Shown: one piece after another, positions 9,492-19,577 of the stretch
How the letters are laid out: each line of letters starts with the position of its first letter
How positions within the stretch are numbered: position 1 is the first letter of the stretch
Source: Halolactibacillus halophilus
Lineage (GTDB): Bacteria > Bacillota > Bacilli > Bacillales > Amphibacillaceae
Length of the DNA: 64,000 nt
Assembly (NCBI RefSeq): GCF_900115605.1
Contig: NZ_FOXC01000002.1
Location: forward strand, 141,626 to 205,625
Direction: 5' to 3'
Notes under the pieces: generated by a model
What the model was told of the DNA's origin: nothing
What the model saw: the letters and a program-made list of their open reading frames with translations, nothing else
Databases searched by the model: none
Translations under genes and position numbers: made by a program

Positions 9492-11159
9492 TTATTCAAC
9501 TGAGAAAATATAAGAATAAATCGGTTGTTTACCTTGATGGACTTCTACTTCAAGGTCCTCAAATTGATCTTCTAAATAGTTGACGACTTTTGTCGTTAAC
9601 GCATCTGTTGCATCTTCACCTTGTAATAGCGTGAAAATCTCATCATCCTCGTCAACCAGCTCCGTTAATAAGGCTTTAATCGTTTCAAATTGATCTTTAT
9701 TTGAGGCTTTGATTTTACCATCAAATAAGCCCATGAAATGACCGTTCTCAATCGGTAAACCGTCGATTTGTGTATCGCGAACCGCATACGTAATTTGTCC
9801 CGTCTTAACAGCTTTAGCACCATTCATCATCTGTTGTTTATTCTCTTCGATACTTACCTCTGAGTTAAACGCCAGTAAAGCACTCATCCCTTGAGGAATC
9901 GTTTTTGTTGGTACAACGACAACATCACATTCAGCTAATGCAGCTGCTTGTTCAGCGGCCATGATGATGTTTTTGTTATTCGGTAACACAATCACTTTTT
10001 TCGCATGTGCTTTTTCAATCGCTTCTGTAATATCTTTTGTGCTCGGATTCATCGTTTGTCCACCTTGCATGACCACCGTTGTTCCTAAGCTTTCCAATAA
10101 TTCAGCAATACCCTCACCGACTGAAACAGCGACAATACCGTATTCACTTAGTGGCTTTTTCTGTTCTTTCGATTGGTCTTCATTTACGATCGCACTATGT
10201 TGTTCACGCATATTTTCTACTTTAATCATCATAAAGCTACCAAAACGTTGCGCTAAGTTCATCGCTTCACCTGGATACTCCACGTGGACGTGTACGCGAA
10301 CATAATCATCATCTGAAACGACAAGCAATGAATCACCCATCTCTGATAATTCCGCACGGAATTTTTCTTCATCATACGGACATTCTTTTAACTTATCTGC
10401 TTCAAATGCCACCATAAATTCGGTGCAATAACCAAATTCAATCTCTGATGTATCCAAATAATCTTGGTGATGTGATTGATGATGTTCTGCACTCACTAAG
10501 TCATCCATTGCAACAGAAGCTACTTCGCGCTCTGGTAAAGCTTCACCTTTTAATGATGCTAAGAACGCTTCATAAATCACAACAAGTCCTTTACCGCCAC
10601 TATCTACAACACCAACTTCTTTTAAAACAGGTAAAAGTTCTGGCGTATAATCTAGAGACACTTTACTAGCTTTTACAACTTCTTCAAGAAATTCTTCTAA
10701 ATCGTCTGTTGTTTCTGCAATTTCTAACGCTTTATTTGCGGTATCTTTTGCGACGGTTAAAATTGTTCCTTCAACCGGTTTAATAACTGCTTTATACGCT
10801 GTTTTCACGCCACTTTCTAAACCTTCAGCAAATGTTTTTGTCGTTAAAACATCAAGTCCTTCGACCCCTTTACTAAAGCCTCTGAAAAGTTGCGATAAAA
10901 TAACACCTGAGTTTCCTCTAGCGCCCATTAAAAGCCCTTTAGCAAAAGCACTTGCCACTTCACTAACAGCAGGACTTTTTAGCTTACTTACTTCCTGTGC
11001 ACCTGATGTCATAGATAAGTTCATATTTGTTCCTGTATCGCCATCTGGCACAGGAAAAACGTTTAATGCATCAATCATATCTGCATTATTTGATAAGTGA
11101 TCGGCGCCAACTAACACCATTTCTTGGAGCTTATCACCTTCTAGTTGTTTTAATGCCAC
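9492..11159 (-). CDS. fakA: Fatty acid kinase catalytic subunit FakA (YloV, DAK2 domain)
   Basis: Phosphorylates fatty acids bound to FakB proteins, feeding exogenous fatty acids into phospholipid synthesis. 555 aa. The N-terminal DAK2 domain shows NVFPVPDGDTGTNMNLS (about residues 29-45), the ATP/Mg site, and GARGNSGVILSQLFRG. The C-terminal half has the conserved GIVAVSVGEGI and LPNNKNIIMAAEQA blocks of the FakA/YloV family. No FakB gene lies in the window. It follows yloU, as in B. subtilis, and ends in a terminator. Confidence 0.94.
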   Translation of the reverse strand: MALKQLEGDKLQEMVLVGADHLSNNADMIDALNVFPVPDGDTGTNMNLSMTSGAQEVSKLKSPAVSEVASAFAKGLLMGARGNSGVILSQLFRGFSKGVEGLDVLTTKTFAEGLESGVKTAYKAVIKPVEGTILTVAKDTANKALEIAETTDDLEEFLEEVVKASKVSLDYTPELLPVLKEVGVVDSGGKGLVVIYEAFLASLKGEALPEREVASVAMDDLVSAEHHQSHHQDYLDTSEIEFGYCTEFMVAFEADKLKECPYDEEKFRAELSEMGDSLLVVSDDDYVRVHVHVEYPGEAMNLAQRFGSFMMIKVENMREQHSAIVNEDQSKEQKKPLSEYGIVAVSVGEGIAELLESLGTTVVMQGGQTMNPSTKDITEAIEKAHAKKVIVLPNNKNIIMAAEQAAALAECDVVVVPTKTIPQGMSALLAFNSEVSIEENKQQMMNGAKAVKTGQITYAVRDTQIDGLPIENGHFMGLFDGKIKASNKDQFETIKALLTELVDEDDEIFTLLQGEDATDALTTKVVNYLEDQFEDLEVEVHQGKQPIYSYIFSVE

Positions 11160-11196
11160 AATGAGTTCCTCCCTTTAAACCTTACAAAAGTAGGCG

Positions 11197-11559
11197 TTAG
11201 TCAGCTTGAACACGCACGCCTTGAATATAAATGTTAACTGCTTTGATTGGTAAACCTAAAGTCTTGTCTAATGTATACTTGACTTGTGATTGCACATTAT
11301 GCGCAATTTCTGATATTTTTGTACCGTAGCTCACAATAATATACATATCAATCGAAATGTTATCTTCATGTTGCGTTACGACGACCCCTTTAGAAAAATT
11401 CTCTTTTCTTAAAATTTCAGCAATGCCGTCTTTCAATTGATTTTTTGATGCCATACCAACGATACCATAGCACTCAATAGCTGCACCGCCGGCGACAGTA
11501 GCAATAACTTCATTTGTAATGGTAACATGACCATCTTTTGTTGTTAATTCAATTGTCAT
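11197..11559 (-). CDS. yloU: Asp23/Gls24 family protein YloU
   Basis: DUF322 (Asp23/Gls24) protein of unclear biochemical role, possibly linked to the cell envelope, conserved next to fakA. Start set at ATG 11559 (MTIELTTKDG), which follows GAGGAGGT with 7 nt spacing and gives 120 aa, the same as the B. subtilis protein. An upstream in-frame ATG at 11637 would add 26 residues without family similarity and is rejected. The blocks VIATVAGGAAIECYGIVGMA and SYGTKISEIAHNVQ are typical of the family. Confidence 0.93.
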   Translation of the reverse strand: MTIELTTKDGHVTITNEVIATVAGGAAIECYGIVGMASKNQLKDGIAEILRKENFSKGVVVTQHEDNISIDMYIIVSYGTKISEIAHNVQSQVKYTLDKTLGLPIKAVNIYIQGVRVQAD

Positions 11560-11914
11560 CTGTTTTACCTCCTCGTTTGGATCCAACGTTATTATTTTGT
11601 CGTTACTTCTTTCACGATTAAAAACATGAACAGCCATTAAACATTTTACAATACTTTTTCACTTAAGAAAAGGATTTAACAAAAGAAAGCGTATGAATCA
11701 ATTTTATTCCTTTATTTTTAAAAAATTTCTTCTCTCATTACTTTGAACGAAAAACCTTATGCTGTCAAGTGTTTATCCTTGATTTGCGATCAAGAACCTT
11801 GTAGTGATAAGCTTCTAAAAGCAGATTTTTACTTAAATTTAATTGCAATTGTCGATCAACTATGATAGATTATATGAGTATGAAATGAGATAGTTGTATG
11901 TAGGAGGGAAAAAT
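11560..11914. other. Divergent intergenic region yloU / rpmB
   Basis: About 355 bp without a convincing gene. It must hold the yloU promoter (minus) and the rpmB promoter (plus). A small hairpin, arms CTTGAT (11778-11783) and ATCAAG (11789-11794), lies in the middle. In-frame codons before the yloU start appear to be untranslated leader. No sign of spoVM. Confidence 0.6.
11843..11871 (+). promoter_or_regulatory. Candidate rpmB promoter
   Basis: TTGCAA (11843-11848), 17-bp spacer, TAGATT (11866-11871). Gives a leader of about 37 nt containing the ribosome binding site TAGGAGGG. Sequence match only. Confidence 0.5.
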
Positions 11915-12103
11915 ATGAGCCGCAAATGTGTCGTAACCGGACGTAAGACAGTTTCTGGAAACAATCGTTCACACGCGTTGAACGCTAACAAACGTAACTG
12001 GAAAGCTAATGTTCAAAAAGTACGCATCATGGTAGATGGTAAACCAAAACGTGTTTACGTATCTGCTCGTGCATTAAAATCAGGTAAAGTTGAACGTGTA
12101 TAA
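11915..12103 (+). CDS. rpmB: 50S ribosomal protein L28
   Basis: Component of the large ribosomal subunit. 62 aa, highly basic, beginning [17 protein letters not shown]. Start at ATG 11915, preceded by TAGGAGGG 7 nt upstream; an in-frame upstream ATG at 11894 overlaps this binding site and is not used. Encoded opposite to its neighbours, as in B. subtilis, as a single-gene unit closed by a strong terminator. In B. subtilis spoVM lies beside it; none is seen here. Confidence 0.98.
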   Translation: MSRKCVVTGRKTVSGNNRSHALNANKRNWKANVQKVRIMVDGKPKRVYVSARALKSGKVERV

Positions 12104-12119
12104 TCATACGTTAATGATG

Positions 12120-12165
12120 AAATAAAGCGCAGTCGCCACTTCTGGCCTGCGCTTTATTTTTTTCT
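12120..12165 (+). terminator. rpmB terminator
   Basis: Stem AATAAAGCGCAG (12121-12132) with CTGCGCTTTATT (12147-12158), extended by an inner GCCA/TGGC pair, followed by a run of T. Strong intrinsic terminator on the plus strand. Confidence 0.92.
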
Positions 12166-12255
12166 TTTAATTTAATTGGTGACAAGCATCGGACACAATC
12201 AGGCTAATGCTTTCACATCTGCGCAAACATCTTCTTAGTAAAATCTGAGTATTTT

Positions 12256-12276
12256 TCTAAAAAGGCACTTAAGCCT
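12256..12276 (-). terminator. Weak candidate terminator after thiN
   Basis: Short stem AGGC (12263-12266) / GCCT (12273-12276); read on the minus strand it is followed by TTTTT. Only 4 bp, so uncertain, but it lies just downstream of the last gene of the remA-thiN run. Confidence 0.35.
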
Positions 12277-12287
12277 CAACCCTTTCA

Positions 12288-12935
12288 TTAAAAAGCTGGT
12301 GGCTCATCCGCACTTATAACAATCAAGATACCTGCCTTAAAAGAAATAGACCCCGTTGTCGATACTAAATGATTCGATAGCGTTAAACTTGATCCTTCTT
12401 CTAGCGTCGCCTCCACCAATGGGTATTTAAACCCTGCTAAAGTTACACCCTCAACTTGGTCTGTTGCTGGCAAAATCGAAATGTAACGCGTAGGATCCAG
12501 ATAAAGCTGGTGCACACCGGGTAGATAAATATCAATCGTGTGGTAACAGTCCATCATTTTAGCGTTAACCCCTTGTTTGGTTAAACGTTTTAATAAAGCA
12601 ATATTCACTAAAGTGTGATCTAGACGCCCACCTGTAATCCCGTAAAGAATCAACGAATCTTCTGGTTGATTTTGGAGCATTTTTATGGCGAGTTCTAAAT
12701 CTGAGTCATCTTTATCTACTGAGAACACCTGCATCTGTTTTGCTTCTTTTTCAATGAATTCATGCTCCTCTTTAGAGACCGAATCAAAATCGCCAATTGC
12801 TTGATATAATGTCAGACCCGCTTCTAATATATAGAGACAACCACGATCACAACCAATCCAACAATCAACTTTTTGGTCTGTTAAACAAGGCAAGAGGGCC
12901 TTTGGCCCTCCTGCAACAATACCATATACGGTCAT
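12288..12935 (-). CDS. thiN: Thiamine pyrophosphokinase
   Basis: Converts thiamine to thiamine pyrophosphate. 215 aa. N-terminal VAGGP, the WIGCDRGCLYILEAGL block, the acidic DFDSVSKEEHEFIE, DKDDSDLELAIK and the GGRLDHTLVN motif are all typical of bacterial TPK. It starts 2 nt after rpe. In B. subtilis the same position is held by yloS/thiN. Intact length. Confidence 0.95.
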   Translation of the reverse strand: MTVYGIVAGGPKALLPCLTDQKVDCWIGCDRGCLYILEAGLTLYQAIGDFDSVSKEEHEFIEKEAKQMQVFSVDKDDSDLELAIKMLQNQPEDSLILYGITGGRLDHTLVNIALLKRLTKQGVNAKMMDCYHTIDIYLPGVHQLYLDPTRYISILPATDQVEGVTLAGFKYPLVEATLEEGSSLTLSNHLVSTTGSISFKAGILIVISADEPPAF

Positions 12936-12937
12936 AG

Positions 12938-13597
12938 TTACTGATCCCCGATCGCTTGACGCAATTGATTGATTGCTTCATGACGATCTGTTTTATTAAA
13001 AATAAAGCTTCCAGCTACAAACACATCAATACCCGCTTCTTTGCACCAAGCTGCTGTTTCAGTATTGATGCCACCATCAACTTCAAACTCTAAATCTAGC
13101 TGCATATCTTTCCGCCATTGATCAGCTTGCTTGATTTGATCAAGTACACTCGGAATAAAGGACTGTCCTCCAAAGCCGGGGTTTACCGTCATGAATAATA
13201 ATAAATCAAGTTCAGGCAAAATTGGACGAATCAATTCAACCGGTGTGGCCGGATTAATCACGAGCCCTGCTTTCACGCCTTTTTCTTTAATATGCATAAT
13301 CGTCCGGTGCAAGTGGGTACACGCTTCATAATGGACGGTGATTATATCAGCCCCGCTATCGGCGAATTGATCGATGTATTGATCAGGATTTTCAATCATT
13401 AAATGGACATCCAGTGGTAAGTTTGTTACTGGGCGAATCGCATCAACGATCAATGGACCAATCGTAATATTTGGTACAAAGTGTCCATCCATAACATCAA
13501 CGTGAATATAATCGGCGCCTGCTTGTTCTACTTCTTTAATCTCTTCACCTAATTTACTAAAATCTGCAGATAAAATTGAAGGTGCTATTTTTGACAT
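12938..13597 (-). CDS. rpe: Ribulose-phosphate 3-epimerase
   Basis: Interconverts ribulose 5-phosphate and xylulose 5-phosphate in the pentose phosphate pathway. 219 aa TIM barrel. Metal-binding and catalytic residues sit in APSILSADFSKLGEE, HVDVMDGHFVPN, DVHLMIENP and VNPGFGGQ, followed by EVDGGI. Start at 13597, 2 nt after rsgA. Order rsgA-rpe-thiN as in Bacillus. Confidence 0.97.
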   Translation of the reverse strand: MSKIAPSILSADFSKLGEEIKEVEQAGADYIHVDVMDGHFVPNITIGPLIVDAIRPVTNLPLDVHLMIENPDQYIDQFADSGADIITVHYEACTHLHRTIMHIKEKGVKAGLVINPATPVELIRPILPELDLLLFMTVNPGFGGQSFIPSVLDQIKQADQWRKDMQLDLEFEVDGGINTETAAWCKEAGIDVFVAGSFIFNKTDRHEAINQLRQAIGDQ

Positions 13598-13599
13598 AA

Positions 13600-14484
13600 T
13601 TAATACCTCGGCTTTCTTTGTTTAATCTCTTCATAAAATTGTTGATAATGGTCATATCTAAATGACGCAATTTCTCCGCGAGCAACCGCCTCTTTCACAC
13701 GACATTTCGGTTCATTCATATGCATACAGCCTCTAAACTTACATGCTTCGCTATATTGTTCGAAATCAACGAATAATTTCGGTAATTCCTCTAGATTAAT
13801 CTCAGCAAAATCTAATGAACTAAACCCAGGTGTATCAGCGACATGCCCCCCTAAAATTGGGACTAACTCAACATGACGCGTCGTATGCTTCCCTCGTCCG
13901 AGGCTATCTGATATGGCCGCGGTTTTAATATTTAAATGCGGGTTCAATCGGTTTAAAAAGCTCGATTTCCCAACCCCTGATTGACCAGCAATAACGGTTG
14001 TTTTTCCTGCTAGTAGTTCCTCTAACTGATGTGATTCTTGGTCAATCTCTGTTGAAAAAGATTTGACTACATACCCCATCGCTTCATAGATCTTTTGGTA
14101 GTTTGCGACCATTTCGTATTCATTTTCTTTAAGCAAGTCCATTTTAGTGAGTAAAATGACGGGGGTGATGTTATGTTTTTCAACTAAAACTAAAAAACGA
14201 TCTAACAACACCGTACTAAAATCAGGCTCTTTAACAGAGACTGCAATTAACGCTTGGTCGACATTACTGACTGGAGGTCTGACTAACGCATTTTTGCGCG
14301 GTAAAAGTTTCGTGACAGTGCCATCTGTTTTGTTTGCTGATTCAAATTCAACATCATCGCCAACGAGTGGTGTTTCTTTATTTTTTCGAAACACACCTCT
14401 TGCCCGGCACTGAAATACCTCGCCTGTCTCATCTTCTACATAATAAAAACCACTAAGAGCTTTCATAATTTTTCCATTGGCCAT
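13600..14484 (-). CDS. rsgA: Ribosome small subunit-dependent GTPase RsgA
   Basis: Circularly permuted GTPase that helps mature the 30S subunit. 294 aa. An N-terminal OB fold is followed by the G domain in permuted order: LLTKMDLL (G4), GQSGVGKSSFLN (G1), DTPGFSS (G3). A C-terminal zinc site is formed by the Cys/His set in CKFRGCMHMNEPKC. Its ATG follows the prkC stop without a gap, using AAGGTGGTGA as binding site. Also called YloQ/CpgA. Confidence 0.96.
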   Translation of the reverse strand: MANGKIMKALSGFYYVEDETGEVFQCRARGVFRKNKETPLVGDDVEFESANKTDGTVTKLLPRKNALVRPPVSNVDQALIAVSVKEPDFSTVLLDRFLVLVEKHNITPVILLTKMDLLKENEYEMVANYQKIYEAMGYVVKSFSTEIDQESHQLEELLAGKTTVIAGQSGVGKSSFLNRLNPHLNIKTAAISDSLGRGKHTTRHVELVPILGGHVADTPGFSSLDFAEINLEELPKLFVDFEQYSEACKFRGCMHMNEPKCRVKEAVARGEIASFRYDHYQQFYEEIKQRKPRY

Positions 14485-16503
14485 TTATTCACCACCTTCA
14501 ATATCTTCGTATCGAATTGTCTTTTGAACTACTGTCTGATCATCACGCTCAATCCGGTAAACCGCTTGGTCATCTGGTGCGATTTCCATTGGAATCGTAA
14601 AGGTTGTATCTTCAGTAATCATTTGAACTTGGTACGTCTTTTCTGAATCGTGTGACACGTCACCAATATAGATTCTTACTTCTTGCGGGATAAGACGTTC
14701 TTCTGTCGTCGTATTTTCATCGTCAGCTGGTAATTCATCTAGTGTATAACTGACCGTCACCTCTTCTTTATACGTTTTCACCGGTTTTTCTTCTTCACCA
14801 AGTGAGACGACAAGATTGACAACCGACCCTTCTTCTACCTCAACGTCACCTTCGGGTGATTGACGAATAACTTCACCTTCTTGCACCTCATTATCGTGTG
14901 CTTCCGTGACTTTTGCGACTAAATTTTTATCGGTTAAATAGTCACGCGCTTCTAATTCATCTAAGCCAATCAAATCATCTAAGGTTACCATCCGCTTACC
15001 AACACTCACTTCAAATACAACAATCGTTTCAGATGGGACAACATCACTACCTGGTTGGGGTTCAACTTGCGTTAAAATCGTCCCAACGGGCTCTTCTGAA
15101 TACACATCTATACGCTGAACATTTTGAAAATCTTGGTTGAGCAATAACCTTTCCACCTGACTGTAAGATTGATCGGTATAATCCTCCATCCCAACCGGTT
15201 CCTCACCTAATGATACAACGAGGTCGACCCCAGTTTCTTCTTTAACAAACCGACCGGAATCGGGTGATTGACTAATCACTACATTAACATCAACTGAATC
15301 ATCATAAACTTCCTCAATGTCATACGTTAAATTATTATTTTCTAACCAGCGTTTCGCTTCTTCTCTATCTCGATCGGTCAAATCAATTAATTCAACATCA
15401 TCAGGTTGGAGTAGAATCGGCAACACAAACAAACTAAACAATAAACTAAATAGTAAAATTAATACGGCAATTGAGCTTCCCCAAATGATTTTTTTCTGCT
15501 TTGATGTTTCCTTTTTGTTTTTAGCTGTCATAGTGGAAGGATCTTGTACCATTGCCGATTTTCGATGCACAACAGTATCATCACCGGATTGATTTTGGAA
15601 TAAGCTCTCCTGAATCACTGGCACTTGTTTCGTTTCATCTCCTTCTATAATAGGGACCTGAAACGGGGCTTCATGTAGCCTATCCTCATCTAATACGGTT
15701 CGTAAATCCTCAATAAATTCATCCATCGATTGATACCGATTGAGCGGATCTTTAGCAGTTGATTTCAACACTACATTCTCGACACTTTGCGGCACGTCTT
15801 TCGCCCATTTCTTCACCGGTGGTACTACTTGTTGAAGATGTTTGAGTGCCACGGACACGGCGGATTGACCGGAAAACGGTAAGCGACCGGTTAATAATTC
15901 AAACAAGACAATACCAAGCGAGTAAATGTCTGATTTTGTGTTTGCTAAGCCCCCCCTGGCTTGCTCTGGCGACAAGTAATGCACACTGCCCAAGACCGCA
16001 TTTGTTTGCGTCATCGATGTTGAACTTAGTGCAAGTGCAATCCCAAAATCGGTTACTTTCACTTGTTTGTCACGCGTCATTAAAATGTTTTGTGGTTTAA
16101 TGTCGCGGTGAATAATATGATGGTCATGCGCGTGTTGAATGGCTTCTGCAATTTGAGCTGTTATCATAACCGCTTCTTCTGGGTCTAGCGGGGCGTGGAG
16201 CTGAATGTAACGTTTGAGCGTCATACCATTGACATATTCCATCACCATATAATAAATATCGTTTTCATCATCGACATCATAAATCGTCACAATATTAGGA
16301 TGTGACAAACTCGTCGCATTTTGCGCTTCCCGGTGAAAACGCCTGATAAAATCATCATCATTGGCATACTCAAGCTTTAAGACTTTAATAGCGACTTCTC
16401 GTTTCAAAATCGAATCAAACCCCAAGTAGACATTAGCCATACCGCCACCACCGATCAGTGACTGAACTTTATATCGTTCTCCTAATACTTTACCTTCTAA
16501 CAA
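14485..16503 (-). CDS. prkC: Membrane Ser/Thr protein kinase with PASTA domains (PrkC/Stk1)
   Basis: Senses muropeptides or lipid II through external PASTA repeats and phosphorylates cell wall, division and translation targets. 672 aa. The kinase domain (about 1-275) has GGGGMANVY, the catalytic loop HRDIKPQN, DFG, and SPEQARG. One transmembrane helix lies near residues 345-367, followed by three PASTA repeats (about 370-570) and a C-terminal extracellular domain. It overlaps its phosphatase gene prpC by 7 nt. In spore formers PrkC also triggers germination; that role is unlikely to apply here. Confidence 0.96.
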   Translation of the reverse strand: MLEGKVLGERYKVQSLIGGGGMANVYLGFDSILKREVAIKVLKLEYANDDDFIRRFHREAQNATSLSHPNIVTIYDVDDENDIYYMVMEYVNGMTLKRYIQLHAPLDPEEAVMITAQIAEAIQHAHDHHIIHRDIKPQNILMTRDKQVKVTDFGIALALSSTSMTQTNAVLGSVHYLSPEQARGGLANTKSDIYSLGIVLFELLTGRLPFSGQSAVSVALKHLQQVVPPVKKWAKDVPQSVENVVLKSTAKDPLNRYQSMDEFIEDLRTVLDEDRLHEAPFQVPIIEGDETKQVPVIQESLFQNQSGDDTVVHRKSAMVQDPSTMTAKNKKETSKQKKIIWGSSIAVLILLFSLLFSLFVLPILLQPDDVELIDLTDRDREEAKRWLENNNLTYDIEEVYDDSVDVNVVISQSPDSGRFVKEETGVDLVVSLGEEPVGMEDYTDQSYSQVERLLLNQDFQNVQRIDVYSEEPVGTILTQVEPQPGSDVVPSETIVVFEVSVGKRMVTLDDLIGLDELEARDYLTDKNLVAKVTEAHDNEVQEGEVIRQSPEGDVEVEEGSVVNLVVSLGEEEKPVKTYKEEVTVSYTLDELPADDENTTTEERLIPQEVRIYIGDVSHDSEKTYQVQMITEDTTFTIPMEIAPDDQAVYRIERDDQTVVQKTIRYEDIEGGE

Positions 16504-17246
16504 GAGGCGTCACCTCCTGCTTGTTCATTAATTAACACAAGGGAGATATTATCTTCGCCGCCACGAGCATTAGCCGCATCAATCAACTGCTTACCTGCAT
16601 CATCAATTTTTTGTACCGATTGAATAATTGTTTTTATTTCTTCATCTGTTAATTTATTCGTTAACCCGTCTGTACAAAGTAACAACGTATCGCCTAGCTC
16701 ACAACTCACCATAGTAACGTCAACATCAATGGCAAGGTCGGTACCGACTGCCCGAGTGAGAATATTCTTCTTTGGATGGACCCGAGCTTCTTGTTCGGTT
16801 ATTTCACCTGCATGAATGAGCGCATTCACAAGGGAGTGGTCTTTAGTAATTTGTCTTAGTTGACCTTCAGCTAATTTATAACAACGGCTATCACCAACAT
16901 GCGCGACAACCGCCATCTCGTCAATAATGATGACGACCACAACCGTCGTCCCCATCCCACGATAGGCGTCATTTTCTTTTGCTTTTTGATAAATTTGTTC
17001 ATTGACTGTTTGAATCGATTTGATAAGATAGCGTTCAACATCATCAACGCGTGTGAACTGTCGCTCCTTTGGCCAGTGCGTTTGGAAATACTGTAAAACC
17101 ATGGCGCTGGCTACATCTCCAGCATTATGGCCTCCCATACCATCAGCAATGACATACAACGTTTGTTTGTCTTGATTACAGACGACACCACCCGTGTCTT
17201 CGTTATAAGGACGAACGCGTCCTTGATCGGTTATAAATATATGCAT
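16497..17246 (-). CDS. prpC: PP2C-type Ser/Thr phosphatase PrpC/Stp1
   Basis: Removes phosphates placed by PrkC. Metal-dependent PPM/PP2C family, about 249 aa. Key motifs: RPYNEDTG, VIADGMGGHNAGDVAS, VGDSRCY, LLCTDGLTN and the final GGEDNISLVL, giving the conserved aspartates. Start chosen at ATG 17246 because GAGGTGA lies 6 nt upstream; ATG 17249 and GTG 17264 are less well placed. It overlaps prkC and directly follows rsmB; rlmN, which lies between rsmB and prpC in B. subtilis, is missing. Confidence 0.95.
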   Translation of the reverse strand: MHIFITDQGRVRPYNEDTGGVVCNQDKQTLYVIADGMGGHNAGDVASAMVLQYFQTHWPKERQFTRVDDVERYLIKSIQTVNEQIYQKAKENDAYRGMGTTVVVVIIIDEMAVVAHVGDSRCYKLAEGQLRQITKDHSLVNALIHAGEITEQEARVHPKKNILTRAVGTDLAIDVDVTMVSCELGDTLLLCTDGLTNKLTDEEIKTIIQSVQKIDDAGKQLIDAANARGGEDNISLVLINEQAGGDASC

Positions 17247-17267
17247 CATTTTCACCTCACCCACTGA

Positions 17268-18629
17268 TTACATATCATCAGTTGCTTGTTTATATTGTAA
17301 TCGGGTTAAAAAGAACCCATCGGTTTGATATTCATCAGGGAATATTTGCAAGCCAAATGGCGTAATCCCTGCTGAATTTTGTAAGAAGTCCGGTAATTCA
17401 GTAAAGAAGTTTGGATCGACTTCGTATCGTGTTTGACCAGATAAAAACTCAGCCACTAACGCTTCGTTTTCTGTTGGGTCAATGGTGCACGTACTATAAA
17501 TCAGTTTTCCGTCTTCTTTTAATAAAGGCATGATTGTCGCCAACATATCGAATTGAATCATCGATAGGTTTAAGACATCTTCATTTGTTTTCGTATACTT
17601 GATATCTGGCTTCGTTCGAATGACACCAAACCCCGAACACGGAGCATCAATCAAAATCCGATCAAATGTCTTAGGCTCAAAAACTTGGTCAAGCTTACGT
17701 GCATCCATCGCTTTGGTCTTCATATTGATCAACCCTAATTGCTCGGCTTTTTTCTCAACGAGTGATGTTTTCTTCTCATGTAAGTCATAGCTATACACAT
17801 GCCCAGTATTCGATAAACGCTCGGCTAAATCCGTCGATTTACCACCGGGTGCACTGCAGCTATCAAGAATTGTCTGCCCTTCCTTAACCGCCATCATCTC
17901 TCCAACTAACATCGACGTTTGGTCTTGAATAGTCACAATGCCTTCTTCAAAGTAAGGGTGTTTCAAAATATTACCTGTGTTAATTATAAGACCTTTAGAC
18001 GAAAACGGTGAGTCTTCTACATCAAATCCGTCCTCTGTTAAGCATTGTTTCACCTCGTCACGGCTCATTTTTAATGGATTGACCCGTACCGATTTATCTG
18101 CTTTTATTAACTGGGCCTTGGCGATTTGTTCAGCCTTTTCTAGACCATAACTATCGATCCAGCGTTCGATTAACCATTCAGGTGTACTCGTTTCGATGCT
18201 GAGTCTTTTCGTTTCCGGCTCAATTTCACCATACGAGGGGAAGCCTTGACGTAATGCTTGACGTAACACACCGTTGACTAATTTAACAATGCCTTGATGT
18301 CCTCTCTTTTTCGCAAGCTCAACAGCTTCATTAACGACCGCATGATCAGGTACCTTATCTAAATATTTTAGTTGATAAAATGACAGGTAGAGTAACCACT
18401 TGACCCAACTTTGCAGTTTGCTTGTTTTTTTTACAAACTGATCAAGGTCATACGCTAACGTTAATTTCCGGTTTAGTGTCCCGTAAACAAGCTCAGTAAA
18501 CAGACCTTGATCTCTACTCTCTAAATCATTGCTTTTTAACGTTTGATCAATCAATAAATGACTAAAGGCACCGTTATCGCCCACTTTAACGAGCACGTCC
18601 AACGCATGCGCTCTAACTGTTTTACTCAT
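17268..18629 (-). CDS. rsmB: 16S rRNA (cytosine-967-C5)-methyltransferase RsmB
   Basis: Methylates C967 of 16S rRNA. About 453 aa. An N-terminal NusB-like domain (about 1-140) is followed by the SAM-dependent RsmB/NOP2 domain with [15 protein letters not shown], the DAPCSGFGV motif and the catalytic cysteine in [11 protein letters not shown]. Start likely ATG 18629 ([10 protein letters not shown]), which overlaps the fmt stop and has AGGTGA upstream. Confidence 0.95.
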   Translation of the reverse strand: MSKTVRAHALDVLVKVGDNGAFSHLLIDQTLKSNDLESRDQGLFTELVYGTLNRKLTLAYDLDQFVKKTSKLQSWVKWLLYLSFYQLKYLDKVPDHAVVNEAVELAKKRGHQGIVKLVNGVLRQALRQGFPSYGEIEPETKRLSIETSTPEWLIERWIDSYGLEKAEQIAKAQLIKADKSVRVNPLKMSRDEVKQCLTEDGFDVEDSPFSSKGLIINTGNILKHPYFEEGIVTIQDQTSMLVGEMMAVKEGQTILDSCSAPGGKSTDLAERLSNTGHVYSYDLHEKKTSLVEKKAEQLGLINMKTKAMDARKLDQVFEPKTFDRILIDAPCSGFGVIRTKPDIKYTKTNEDVLNLSMIQFDMLATIMPLLKEDGKLIYSTCTIDPTENEALVAEFLSGQTRYEVDPNFFTELPDFLQNSAGITPFGLQIFPDEYQTDGFFLTRLQYKQATDDM

Positions 18630-19563
18630 AGTGTTCACCTAATACTTTCCCTATCTTAAATGGATGTTGACCATTTAAGAGATCTTTAATTGGCATGCGT
18701 TTCTTTCCTGCCAGTTGAATATCTGTTAGTTTCACTGAGCCCTCGCCTGCTTGTACAACTACCCCGTTTTGTTCGAGTGCGATAATCGTTCCGGGCGCTT
18801 GATTTGTGTGGGTTTGGTTTGTTTCAACCCACCATAATTTCACGTTCTTTTCATCTAGTGTTGTACTAGCGACAGGGAAAGGGTGCATCCCGCGCACATG
18901 ATTATAAATGTCGTTACTCGTTTTATTCCAATCAATCCGTTCTTGGTCACGGGTAATGTTTCTCGCATATGTGACTTTGCTTTCATCCTGCTTAGTTGGT
19001 GTGAGTGTATGATTAAATAATTTTGGCAACGTTCGTTGTAAAAGGTCCCGTCCAACTTCACTCAATTTATTAAACAGACTGCCTACATGGTCCTCCCGTT
19101 CAATCGGAAGTGTCTGTTGCGTTAATATGTCCCCAGCATCTAGAGCTTCAACCATATACATAATTGTGACGCCCGTTTCACGTTTTCCGTCAATAATTGC
19201 TTGGTGTATTGGCGCACCACCACGGTAATCTGGGAGTAGTGAGGCATGGACGTTAATACAGCCATAATAAGGTGCTTCTAGTAACACATTTGGGACAATC
19301 TGACCGAATGCTGCGGTCACGATTAAATCCGGCTTGGCTTCAAGTACAGGCGTATAATCTGTCTTGATTTTTTCTGGTTGAAAGACTGCTAACCCCAAGC
19401 GCTCAGCTGCCACTTTCACCGGTGGTGGCGTTAACACTTTTTTACGCCCTTTGGGCCGATCAGGTTGGGTGACGACAAGAGGAATATCATAGCCATCTTT
19501 CACTAACTGTTCCAAAATAGGCACACTAAAGTCAGGTGTTCCCATAAATACAATCCGGTTCAT
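18622..19563 (-). CDS. fmt: Methionyl-tRNA formyltransferase
   Basis: Formylates initiator Met-tRNA using 10-formyl-tetrahydrofolate. 313 aa. [15 protein letters not shown] at the N-terminus, [20 protein letters not shown] with catalytic Asn/His and the following [15 protein letters not shown] are diagnostic. The C-terminal OB-like domain is present. In B. subtilis the peptide deformylase gene def lies between priA and fmt; here priA and fmt are only 14 nt apart, so def must be elsewhere. Confidence 0.96.
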   Translation of the reverse strand: MNRIVFMGTPDFSVPILEQLVKDGYDIPLVVTQPDRPKGRKKVLTPPPVKVAAERLGLAVFQPEKIKTDYTPVLEAKPDLIVTAAFGQIVPNVLLEAPYYGCINVHASLLPDYRGGAPIHQAIIDGKRETGVTIMYMVEALDAGDILTQQTLPIEREDHVGSLFNKLSEVGRDLLQRTLPKLFNHTLTPTKQDESKVTYARNITRDQERIDWNKTSNDIYNHVRGMHPFPVASTTLDEKNVKLWWVETNQTHTNQAPGTIIALEQNGVVVQAGEGSVKLTDIQLAGKKRMPIKDLLNGQHPFKIGKVLGEHYE

Positions 19564-19577
19564 AATTAACCTTCTTT

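Noticed and set aside
11560..11637. 26-residue N-terminal extension of YloU
   Set aside because: The strong GAGGAGGT directly before ATG 11559 and the family length of 120 aa show translation starts there.
12104..12287. spoVM between rpmB and thiN
   Set aside because: No frame encoding the short amphipathic SpoVM sequence on either strand; only terminator-like hairpins are present.
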